Assembly (NCBI GenBank): GCA_020881915.1
Contig: JAJFPB010000008.1
Span: 3,224,001 to 3,288,000 of the forward strand
DNA: 64,000 bases
From: Paramyrothecium sp. XJ0827
Taxonomy: Eukaryota; Ascomycota; Sordariomycetes; Hypocreales; Stachybotryaceae
Direction of reading: 5' to 3'
Part shown: positions 43,775 through 53,739 of the stretch, piece after piece
Layout: every line of letters starts with the position of its first letter
Numbering within the stretch: position 1 is the first letter of the stretch
Notes under the pieces: model-generated
Told to the model about the DNA's origin: nothing
The model's database searches: none
The model's input: the letters and a program-made list of their open reading frames with translations, nothing else
Made by a program: the position numbers and the translations under genes

Positions 43775-44979
43775 GGTAGTTAGGGATGCTAAGTGTTATG
43801 CACATTTTCGGAGAGTGCAACATTTCGGTTGTGCTGTGCGGGTTTGGGGGAGTGTAGCAGGGATACACGGCAAACAAGGCCATTGGCTCCGCAACATCTC
43901 CCCCCATAAAAGGCTCTTCGGGCGGCTCAATTCAATGGTCAAAGCTCATCTTCAGAGAATATCATAATTGTCAGCCATCTTAACGGGAAAATGCGGGAAG
44001 CCACCTGCAGTAGTATCGGATGTATGTGATGCTAACGAGGCATTGAAATCATCATCCGCTAGTTCCTAGTGCATGATTTCCTACGACAGCCGGGATGCTC
44101 TCCCCGACAAAAACCAGTAACACGCAAAAGCAATGTCACAACGACAAGGGGCCGTCTTGCCGGAGTCTTCGAGATGTGCCTGTGATTACGCCCTGAGCAC
44201 GAATCCATCCGGAATACACGCCCTTCACCCAACTTAGTTTCCCTCTTAGCCCTTGAGCCGTGTTCCGGTCGGGACGGCCTCTGGTTCGTCCAGAATAAGC
44301 AGCAACTTCACGAGGACGCGCGTGCATGGGGGGGCTGGGGCAAGGACAAGGGGTCGTTGGAAGCACCCTAAGCACTACTAGCTTATCTAGCCGCACGCCA
44401 TGACTTGAGATTTGTTTTGATTTGACGCGGCTCGCATGCTAGATTAATCTTAATCTATTCGGACTGGCCCAGCCGATTGCGGGGTCGGATTCACCACCCT
44501 ACGGAACGTCAATGTTCCAAACACATGTCAGAAGCGAAGCCGTAGGGACTGCGGCTTGCGGGTGTTCCGCGATTCCCATAGCCGAACCCTGAAAAACACA
44601 GCCCTCTCCTACTGCTTGCGTGGAACATGAATTACAAGGTTTCCTTACAATGACGCGGCCCTCTTCCGAGACTATTGAGTTCGCAGATGCTTCCGTTATG
44701 AATGCTAGTATTTTCTCGGTAGGTGGCCTTCTGGAGGAGCGAAGATGGGGTTTAGTCTGTGACCAAGCGTCTTTTCCCAGGTTTGCAACCTCGAACGTGG
44801 AATGTTTCCGGAGGCAAACTGATCTTGACTGTTCGGAAGGTCTCGTGTGATTTTGACAGAAGGTCTTGGTGGTACGAGGAATGCACTTACTTAAACAGGT
44901 ACCATCCACTCCATATCCACCGTCCCTAAGCAGACTCGGACCATCTGGTGCTCGTCAAATCATCATCTGACCCAAAACA
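43775..44979. other. Gene-poor stretch
   Basis: No supported gene. A minus-strand frame at 44499-44909 has several Cys but no zinc-cluster spacing. Confidence 0.4.
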
Positions 44980-45994
44980 ATGCAGTCGGACGACATTTTC
45001 GTACACCATGTCGAGAGCCTCTCCCATGCCGCAGAAAAAGGCCAGGTGGCGACCGATAAGTACTGTGCTGCGGGTCCCCACTAGATGACCCGGCTGACTC
45101 TTGAAGATATGGCGATCCCCTGATCCAGTTTGATCCAAAGCTCGAAGCCCGACTCCGCAGAAAGATCGACTACATGGTTGTGCCCACTGTTGCTGTGCTT
45201 TATCTCTTTTGCTTTATCGACAGGGCCAACATTGGTGGGTTGTTATGTCCGCTCATCTTCTGGGCAATATTGTCTGACCCCGACTGTATAGGTAACGCGC
45301 GCCTTGCGGGTTTCGAGCAAGATCTCGGGCTCGTTAACAATGACTACAACTTGGTCCTCTCCGTCTTCTACATTAGCTACATTCTTTTTGAGATCCCCGC
45401 CACTATTCTCTGCAAGTGGATGGGCCCTGGCTGGTTTCTGCCTCTCACCTCGGTCGGCTTCGGACTTAGCTCTATCTTTACGGCCTTTGTATCAAATCGG
45501 GCGCAGATCTGCGGCGTTCGTTTCGTCCTCGGTATTATGGAAGCCGGTATGCTACCCGGTATTGCCTACTATATGTCTCGTTGGTATCGCCGCTCCGAAC
45601 TTACCTTCCGCCTGTCACTCTACATTGTTACGACACCCCTTGCCGGGGCCTTTGGTGGGCTCCTCGCCTCGGCCATCCTTACACTCGACTCCTTTGGGGA
45701 ATTTACTAGTTGGAAGATGATCTTCGGTACGCCGCATACCCTTCACCGCCTCTAGGCCAAGCTGATAAGCGCAGCAATCGAGGGCATCATTACCGTTGCC
45801 CTTTCGCTCGTGTCGTTTTGTAAGTGGCTTTAGTTAGGTCGACGAAATGCTCTGTGCTAACTACAATAGTCACGCTCACAGATAGCCCGGAGACGGCCCG
45901 CTGGTTGACGCCTGAAGAGAAGGACCTCGCTATTGCACGTGTCAAGTCGGAACGGCTCGCTACGACGCAGGTACTGGACGAAATGGATACTGAG
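44980..45994 (+). pseudogene. MFS transporter (Dal5/allantoate-permease-like), N-terminal half
   Basis: Translation covers TM1-TM6: DYMVVPTVAVLYLFCFIDRAN, then NARLAGFEQDLGL, FEIPATILCKWMGP, GIMEAGMLPGIAYYMSRWY and FGGLLASAIL. Short introns sit at 45236-45292, about 45725-45770 and 45821-45870. After TM6 the central loop (DSPETARWLTPEEKDLAIARV) runs to LDEMDTE and stops matching at 45994. An in-frame TAG (about 45088) and a frame change before DPLIQFDPK also break the N-terminus. The missing TM7-TM12 lie on the opposite strand at 60197-59471. Confidence 0.85.
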
Positions 45995-46560
45995 TATGAT
46001 CATACCCGATCAGCTCACGTTCAGGTGATAAGAAACCAAGTGTGCCTCCGTTTCCAGGGGCTGCTGGCAATAGTGCGCCTTTAGCGAGGGGTTTTGCGGA
46101 ATCAACGTCGAGGAGGATTGCTTTCAGGCGGCGTTGCTGTGGGTTGGCCCAATTTAGCGGAGGTTCTAAGATGGCCTCTTCTAAATAACTATTGATTAAG
46201 CCTATGTTCCCTGGCTTGATATCTGCGTGAACGAAACCAGCCTCACGCAGGAATTCAAGTCCCCTCAGGCAATCGCAGGTGATGATTTCCCACTTCAACG
46301 GGCTTAAGCGATAAAGTGCTTATATTAGTAAGTTTCGCAAGAAATTTCGAGTTGAGCTAACTCACTGAGTCTCAACTGGAATTTTCTCGAGAGTAATCGG
46401 TGTGAATGGCTCCAGAACCAGGTGAACCTCGTTCAAATTCCGTTCAACTATAGCCGTATAATCATTCGATCAATCAGAAAAGTTCCCACCTCGTGAAATA
46501 TTGAGGACAACGAGGGTTTCAAAAAGGCTTCACCGCATTCTCATAGCCTGGCCTACCGAA
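45995..46560 (-). pseudogene. Protein-kinase fragment abutting the transporter breakpoint
   Basis: Minus-strand pieces joined by a GTGAGT...ATATAAG intron give LVLEPFTPITLEKIP, then CLRGLEFLREAGFVHADIKPGN (catalytic loop with HAD in place of HRD), ILLDVDSAKP (a DxD form of the DFG region) and GTLGFLSPEREL (activation-segment end). Similarity stops at the breakpoint. Upstream (46500-46560) a TGA interrupts a plausible N-terminal exon. Such degenerate kinases are common in fungal accessory regions. It is not a complete kinase. Confidence 0.6.
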
Positions 46561-47430
46561 GATTTGTGCCGGAATTTCACTTACCGCTTGCCTTACAAGT
46601 TCACCGCCTGCTCGCCTCTACCCCGCTTGCTTAGACATAGTGCCGGACTTAATCCACCGCTTTCCGTTCTTAGTTGACCGCCTACCCAAAAGTCACCTCA
46701 CTTGTCTATGACCTCCAAGTTCTTGAAGGGATTGGTTGTTGGTTGACGCACTCTACGAACTGAGCTGACCTTCCAAAAGGAGAAAAACGAATGGGAGTAG
46801 AGCGCAGTAAAAAGTTTCCAGAGGAGAATATTCTATATTTAAGAAGGTTATAGACACTGGCTAAAACCAGTTGATCCTATCGGCGAGCGATTCACGGGGC
46901 TCGTTTTCGTCAGTCATTCTCGCGCCTGGAAGGGTTAAAAAAATGGGACTTTGGTTTTAGGACACCTAACTTGGGACCAAAACAAGGTTCCGTAGCCCAA
47001 AGCCACGGATCGCAAATACGGTACGGTGTATGGCCTTCTATACACCACAAACCGCATAGGATACGGTGGCTGAGTGGTCAGGCGTTCAAGGTGCCGTGTG
47101 AGCAGCCTTGGCTGATTAACATTGCAGAGCAAGGCGTACAGACAATACCTTCAATCGCTCTCGGCTATTGATGCTGACTTGATAGGCTGTGGGCTCGACA
47201 AAAAGGCCAGCTAATATATGGTAGCAGTGAACATTTAATATTTGGTACGTATGTATTTATGTTAAGTACGGCTCTATAGCTAGTCTACACAATATGGCCA
47301 CCCGTCACTTCTGCTCGGCTTTACATTAAGCATTGCTTCACATGATAAGCCTTCAAACCTGTTGACCGCTACCGTCGGAATTAGACCGAGAAGTTGAGAA
47401 GGTAGAGAGGTTGATAGAGGTCACGTGAGT
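46561..47430. other. Gene-poor, AT-rich stretch
   Basis: No supported frame. Confidence 0.4.
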
Positions 47431-49061
47431 TCAGGGGACAACCATGAGATGTATAAGCAAAGACTCAACCCAAGGAGTCGAAGACTTCGTTGGCGTCCCC
47501 TTCCTGTCTACTCCTGGTCTTTCCTGGAGCATGAGCTTCTTGATGGTCATGGAGGCATGCCTCGCATCATCTTCCATATCCTCAAGTAAGAGCGCCAACG
47601 GTGACGCTAAGATGATTGACAGTCCAGGTCTTCCAGAGTCTATGTGATGCAGCACAAGTTCACCCAGCCGGCGGTGTTCGACGTCAATCTGCTGTAGAGA
47701 GCTGATGCAAATAATATTGACGATGGGACGCATGAGGCGATTGAGCACGAGCATAGATGAAGTAAACATGAACAATCTTTGTGTGAGTGTGCTGTCTGTC
47801 AAATTGAGCTCAGAGTGCGTCAGACTTTCTTGATCATCCCAGGGTGGCATCTGCTCCTCGTAACGTATCTTGGCCAGGATGCCCCCATGTAATTCGTCCA
47901 AGTTAGCTTTGTGCTTGTGTAAATGCTTCCAGGCAATGGCTGCATTGATTGTCCTCACTGCGCGGTCATTGGAATCGCTAGTGGCGCACTTGACCAGGCT
48001 CACCAGTTTGGGCCAGCCTTGGATTGAGCGGGAGAAGTAATAGTGGTCGATAAGTGCTTGTGATGTTGTTGTGTTATGGCTGGCTTGGGAAAGAGCTTCC
48101 TCCCAGTCGGATCGGAGATAGAAATTGTCACCGCCATGTGAGAGGATATGGTTTGTCTAACAATGTCAGTGCTGATATTAGTGCATAAAACCTAGTTCTA
48201 AATAGGACTTACCACCACGATATGATTTTCAAAAGCAAGACAGACATCAAGATCATCATTCAGATCTGGTGGTCCCCTCGCAGCCATGAGGCTGTAGATG
48301 CCGTGCGAGTGAGTTTTGCTTTGCAACGCAACCTGTTCTCCGAATAATAATTCAAAGCGGTACATAATACTCACTGCCGCTAATGTTTCGCAGGCCAGCT
48401 GATTACCCGTATTGTCTTCGCCGCTAATTGCATATTGCAGACTTCGTAGGGCGCTACCATAAGCCCTCAAGTCGGCTTCGTCGGACGAAGGGGCGCGAGA
48501 GACCCTGCCCCAGAATATGCAGAACAGGTTGACTGTATCTCGCAGCGCCACACTGGACCCGAGTCGGGTAGGAAGTAAGCGAAAGTAATCCGCAGCAAGG
48601 AAGGACCCTCGCTCGAGGCAGGCTGTTAAGCGGGATGCAACACGGTCTGCAACAGTAGTTGGATATGGACGAGGGCTAGAGAGACGGATGCAGGGGAAAG
48701 AGCCATTGGCATACTCGAAAGACGAGAGGACTCGGTTTTCCATATTTGGGATCCCCATGCTACCTGTCATTGGTTGCATCAATGAAGGAGACTTAAAACC
48801 ACTTTCGAAGATGATTGGCGGACCGGAGCATGGACAATGAGCCTTAGTGCATGGTCCACAATTCGGCCAATCTTCATCACACTGGCCAAGTGAAAAGAGA
48901 GCAGATGTTAATGCAGACTCATAGAACCGAGGGCAGCCATAGAGGGTCAGGGCCAATTGTCGTACCTTGATCTTTCGCCAGCGGCACCGTTCGCACCTTG
49001 GTGATCGGAGCCTCGTTACGCTGGCCCTGACCACAGGTGGATCTCCATGGTCCGACAGCAT
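47431..49061 (-). CDS. Zn2Cys6 transcription factor (496 aa), three exons
   Basis: Exons 49061-48966, 48881-48213 and 48156-47431 join in phase (introns of 84 and 56 nt). The first intron splits the zinc cluster, as is common: CERCRWRKIK joins CDEDWPNCGPCTKAHCPC, matching C-x2-C-x6-C-x6-C-x2-C-x6-C. The CSGPPIIFESG segment after it is typical of the Fungal_trans_2 group. The rest is a helical regulatory domain with no lesions. Neighbours do not identify a target pathway. It lies inside the 14.2-kb inverted interval. Confidence 0.85.
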
Positions 49062-51075
49062 TATTACTAATATTCGAAAGCCTGATGTATAAGCATGGAC
49101 TGATCACCAAATGCTCGATTCTACCCTTGGAGAAGTTGAGAACCTTTATCGGCTTTATATTCATGTTGAAGCGCTGATAAAACTCCATTTCGAACTCACA
49201 ACGTCTGGTAGATTGTTGGTTGGGGATGCCCTTTACGTCATGAATCTCGGAATCAACTTGGGGAAAATCAGCCGGAGCGGTTGGCTTCCGAACCAGCAAC
49301 GCGCCGTAGCCAGTGCCTGGGACACCTATCACCAATGAGGCAATTCTGCGCCTATTGCGATTAGCTATATATGGTAATGCTGACCGTGGTTGGAGGATGG
49401 CATTGACGGGGACAATACTTGGTCGGCGCGTATTGTCCGGAATTGTACTAGAGCCGCACGTGCATGCAGGTGACTGCGCGGCTACGGACCTCGCGCTGGA
49501 ATATCCTCCACTACCCTTGTGGGCGTATTGTGGGGTCAGCAAGCACGCGTACCAAGCATTATTCGACTCCATGCATTGTGCATGGTCTGTTCCCTGGTCA
49601 AATCGAACAGTTCCCGGTTGTTCCTCGTAATCGTGTGATGAGCATCGTCCGAATTTGAAAAGGATTCGTCACCGGACAGTCCCTAACTCCTCTGATATGA
49701 AAGTTTACTGCGACACCGATCCTCGAGATCAGAAAAACTGAAAATGGGTATTCCAGAATTTAAATATGGCATATGGCTGCACTCCAAGCGGCGATGTCGA
49801 TTTAAGGTGCTCGAGTTTTTATTTTCGCAATATTCGTCGAACTCATCAGCTGAAACCTTGTGCCACTCTCGTGGGGGAAAGAGATAACAACGTCCCATGC
49901 CCTTACTTGTTTCGATTCGCTTCCGCAGGTCATCGTGTTGGTTGTGAGCATCTGCGTGTGATTCCCGACAGTCTGGTTCTGGCCGTGCGGTGATGGGCAT
50001 TGGCTCACATTTTAAGGACGAGCCAACAAAGGATTTACGACTAATGGGTACTATATGCCTCTGCCAAAGGCTCCACATCAGCACTAGCAGAGGTTCCGCT
50101 TTTGCCAGATCGCCAGGCTCCTTCCGATTGCAATAATTCGCAGGTAGGCGCTAATGTGTAGTTAATCTTATGTCCGGTTGTTCCGTCTGTTGGCTTGGCA
50201 TTATTGCCCACTCAGGAGTCTTCTTGTGGCTTGGATCCATGTAACCACCAGAATGAGCTCTAGTTGCATTTTTCGCATCATTGGCATTTAAATGCTCGCG
50301 GGAACAACACGGTAATGAGGTCAACAGCGATGCCTATGTGAGAGAATGTGATGGGCAACAGTCAACGACAGTCGCCGGGCTTTTGTTCGGCCGGTACTGT
50401 AGCGCCGTTGTCTCCCGCACGCCAACCCATATGCCAAGCCCAACCGTAGTAGCGGGTACTTTAGGCGCTGACAAATAGCTTGTAATCCCAAATATGAACT
50501 TCTCCACACCACCATCTCTCCAAAGAGGCCCCCAAGCTGAGCGCATACGAGAAAGCGATGAGGTGGTGTGCGAAAGTTTGGTTCTGGTGGAGACAAGCGC
50601 TCGACCGCGTGACCTTCACTAAAACAGAGACAGCTGCGAACGTTTGCGCTTTGCACGGTGGCCGTGCACCGACATCCGGAGCACTCGATGGTGTGCATCA
50701 AGGGGGCTTGACGAGCATTGGATTCGCTGACACGCAGCCACTATGTGTGCCAACGATGGTCCGGGGAACAATGCCGGCATCCAGGTTCATTGACGTCAGC
50801 CAAGTTGATATTTTAATACATTTAATGGTCATTGCACAACTAAAGAGAATTTGTATGTAATCTTTCAGCATGGTCATAGTAAACTCCGGCAACTCCGGAA
50901 CTCGTACGGATTCAGCCTCCTATGCGAATCTAACTCAATCCGGACCCCGGCTTCAAGCTTGCCTTTCTGCTGTGACAACGGTCACATGCTTTATGCCCGG
51001 CCAGGGTTGGCTACCCCAGTGTTCACCGGCTCCCACACAAAGTCTGGCAGCCAAGCCACAATCGAGGATGTTGCG
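49062..51075. other. Gene-poor 2-kb stretch
   Basis: Frames at 49683-50084 (minus) and 50321-50701 (minus) read for over 120 codons but lack splice support, family motifs and a consistent composition. I leave them unassigned. Confidence 0.35.
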
Positions 51076-52061
51076 CTACCCCCTATCATTGAACATTCCT
51101 GTATACTGGGAGAGTCTGTATGACTGGTACTGTTCGCTTGCAACGCAATTGCTACCTTCAACAGCATCGCTGGATTGTATGATGGGAAAACAGGTGACCG
51201 GATCTATCGCTAATCTGACTGGGGCCACATACTGATCTTGCCGGAGAGTATCAAGGCCTTCAGTCGCTGGGAGTGTTCCGATGTATTTAGGAGCATGTGG
51301 AAGGCTCCATGTCTGTTGATATATCATTAGTCACTGGATCGAAACCGAGTCACGTCAACAACTAAGCCAACAGCGTACCTTGAGGTTGGGCCAGTTGGCT
51401 GGCATGAACTCATGGGCTGGGTTGGAGGCCAGGCCCGCGTATTCGGTATGGATATAGCTAAGATTATTGTAATTTACCTTAGGTAGTATGGCTACCGAAT
51501 GCTCAATGTTGCTTGTAACTGGGTAGAGTTGCTCATCGCCACTTTGTCCGTCGGAGGTAAGCGACACAGTATCGCCGGGGACGGCCGGAAGCCATGACAA
51601 GCCCGAACCAGCAATGCTCTGTGTAGCAGAACCCTCGTCATGTTGTTGGACCGGCGGAGGAGATATAGATGATCGAGATGCCTGCTTGTCTGGAGCCTGT
51701 TGATCAGGGGTTGGAAAAGCTGAAGAGGAGTCGACAAGGCACGCTTGATCCCTATCAATAGGTCGATTCTGCCCCTCTTCTCCTCTCTCTTCAGACGCCA
51801 AAAGACGGCTTTCAAGCTCCTGGATACGATTCTTAATCTTTTGTCCTATAATGGTCGTCAAAATTAGTTACAAGTTGTTCAAACCTTCGTCTGGCGATAT
51901 AAGGCGTTTGACTCACGGTATCTGCGCTGGTAGTGTCTGTTCTGAGATCTCCGACGTAGAATCTGCTCTTTCACTTCACTCTTGTCCTCAGTGTTGACAG
52001 AGCTGCTGAGGGCATTCGTTCTGGTATCATTACACAGTTGTCTTTGGGCTGGAAGATGCAT
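51076..52061 (-). CDS. bZIP transcription factor (282 aa), three exons
   Basis: Exons 52061-51917, 51845-51379 and 51312-51076 join in phase; introns are GTGAGT...TATAG (71 nt) and GTACGC...CAACAG (66 nt). The first intron splits the basic region: RRRSQNRHYQRRYR joins QKIKNRIQELESRLL, giving the N-x7-R core and a short leucine-zipper start. The middle is Ser/Gln/Pro-rich. The C-terminus (RLAIDPVTCFPIIQSS) may be a small folded module. Its start codon is 96 nt from the 67-bp palindrome at 52158-52224, the same arrangement as the large gene at the left edge. A partner bZIP-like gene runs the other way from 53024. Confidence 0.8.
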
Positions 52062-52157
52062 TGTGCGTCGATTCGGTTGGTGAAAGTCGAAACAAATATT
52101 AGCTCTGCAGCTGGATACTTAGACTTTGGAGAGAAGAGCAGAGAGATGTAAGAAAAG

Positions 52158-52224
52158 TGTACGCGCTATACTCTTTTCGCTAACCAGGGACTCCCTGGTT
52201 AGCGAAAAGAGTATAGCGCGTACA
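52158..52224. promoter_or_regulatory. Perfect 67-bp palindrome, 96 nt upstream of the bZIP gene
   Basis: Arms 52158-52190 and 52192-52224 (33 nt each) pair exactly around a single C at 52191. Farther out, GAGATGTA (52143-52150) and TACATCTC (52221-52228) also pair if an 11-nt insertion on the left is ignored, so the stem was once longer. Apart from GCTAACC at a different offset the sequence is unlike the 3137-3200 palindrome. Confidence 0.85.
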
Positions 52225-52264
52225 TCTCCACCATGCTTCACTTTAAGGCCGTCCACTCTCTTAT

Positions 52265-52401
52265 GCCTGTGATTCCGAGAACATTGCTTTTGGATGTGCA
52301 ACGTTGGTTCGTAATCATTTCAGCTTTTCGGACCGGTCCGATTCAGGCACCTACATCTGGCACGACTTTATCCAAGTAAGAATTGGCTACATATATGCCA
52401 G
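52265..52401 (+). promoter_or_regulatory. Promoter or leader cassette, copy 3
   Basis: 52265-52328 matches 3265-3328 with only a few substitutions, and ACATATATGCC near 52389 matches the TATA-like element. It sits on the far side of the palindrome from the bZIP gene, as in copy 1. Confidence 0.6.
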
Positions 52402-52422
52402 CGCCTCTCTGTGCTTGTCCTT

Positions 52423-52794
52423 TTACGCCGCCATCTTCTTGCTCTGTATTCTTTGCACTTTGCAAACACCGCTTTCGTAGCCAACTCTCAACTTAGAGGG
52501 GACTCTCCGGAAGAGTTCAGACAAGTAGCACTTGAGGACACACTTATGTCGGATCCCTAGTCGGAAAGGAGTTGCAGAATCATTAGCTGACCCCTGGGTT
52601 GAGAGTAGCCGACGTTGTTGCATCCCTGTTTCGCTTATCAGGTAGGTGTTGGTGAAAGCAGGCATCGAGGCTTGCAGGGCTCCCTCGCTTGCGTTCTGTG
52701 AATCATTAATCACTGCAGGTCGCTCACGAACATTGGCCCGGGTTCTCGGCCTCTTGCCATATTCAATAGATCCGTCACTGATCCTTTGCCTCAA
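52423..52794 (-). pseudogene. Open frame related to 12.85 kb, uncertain
   Basis: 123 codons with an internal EGALQASMPAFTNT segment that resembles a minus-strand reading at 12850-12920. No domain and no intron. It could be a decayed copy of an unknown family. Confidence 0.25.
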
Positions 52795-53023
52795 TACGCC
52801 ATTGTGGCCATAGACGTCCCCTGGACCTCGGAATGGGCAGGGTTTATAAACTCATTGGACCACAAGACTAGGTTCCACCCTTGCTTGCTCATCAAATGCG
52901 CGATTCTTAATGTGCAGGGATGGAAAGTTGCGAGGCTTCCTTGCAGACATAAAATTCAGCGCTCATCTCCACACATGCATCTTATCATTTCCCTCTATCC
53001 GCCCATCTCGATCGCCAGCAGAC

Positions 53024-53647
53024 ATGAACCATATATCCTCATCATATGGGCGTTCAGCGTTGCCCTTACACTCCCATGCCTCAACACCGTTCCTCCCGAC
53101 CCCAAGTCAGCTCCAAGGCAATGACAGACCCCTTCACTTATTGCCGCACGAGCGGTCCAACCAACATATTGCTTCTCCAGATGCACAATCATATGGGGGA
53201 CTCGAGCCGATCTTGGTGGATGGCACGAAAGCCTACATGACACTTCCAGCCATCAAAACTCCTATTCCTGTGAGTATCGACTACTCGCAAGGTTCCAAGG
53301 AGGCAGACGAGAAGCGGCAGCGAAGTGCAGAAGCATCGATGCGACACCGAAGAAAGAAGAAACAACAAATCAAAGTGCTTCAAATGGAAGTACAGCACTT
53401 GCAAGATGACGTTGCCGTCCTGTGCAACGAGCTGAGTCGACGAGGAATACGAATTCCGCCATTACATTCCCCTACTATGTCTTATGTGCCCGCGGAATCA
53501 GTCAAAGAAAGGAAACCGTCGCTGCCACCCTCCCCCAGGGATGGACATTCCGAGCAGGCTGTGCTTGGCGATGGGACGGACGCACAAATCGAGAGCTCCA
53601 TCCAGCACATCGACCCCTGCTCGATCAAATCAATCCTCTCCAGTTAG
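53024..53647 (+). CDS. bZIP-like transcription factor (207 aa)
   Basis: The frame from ATG 53024 has a Ser/His/Pro-rich N-terminus. A basic region follows, RQRSAEASMRHRRKKKQQI (about 106-124), and a short heptad series (VLQMEVQHLQDDVAVLCNEL). Canonical fungal bZIP cores have Asn where this protein has the Ser of RSAEAS, which may weaken DNA binding. The C-terminal 80 residues are Pro/Ser-rich. It is about 1 kb from the other bZIP gene and divergent from it, so the two may be a regulatory pair; this is inference. Confidence 0.65.
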   Translation: MNHISSSYGRSALPLHSHASTPFLPTPSQLQGNDRPLHLLPHERSNQHIASPDAQSYGGLEPILVDGTKAYMTLPAIKTPIPVSIDYSQGSKEADEKRQRSAEASMRHRRKKKQQIKVLQMEVQHLQDDVAVLCNELSRRGIRIPPLHSPTMSYVPAESVKERKPSLPPSPRDGHSEQAVLGDGTDAQIESSIQHIDPCSIKSILSS

Positions 53648-53739
53648 TTCCCTCGATGGGTAGTCTACTCTGGAGACAATAGTCAATGTCGATGATGATC
53701 TAGCCTGTGTCGAAATCTGGGCCAACTTCTCATTCCACG

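Noticed and set aside
48919..49572. 217-codon minus-strand frame
   Set aside because: Overlaps the Zn2Cys6 first exon and intron in another frame.
50870..51235. 121-codon plus-strand frame
   Set aside because: Antisense to bZIP exon 3.
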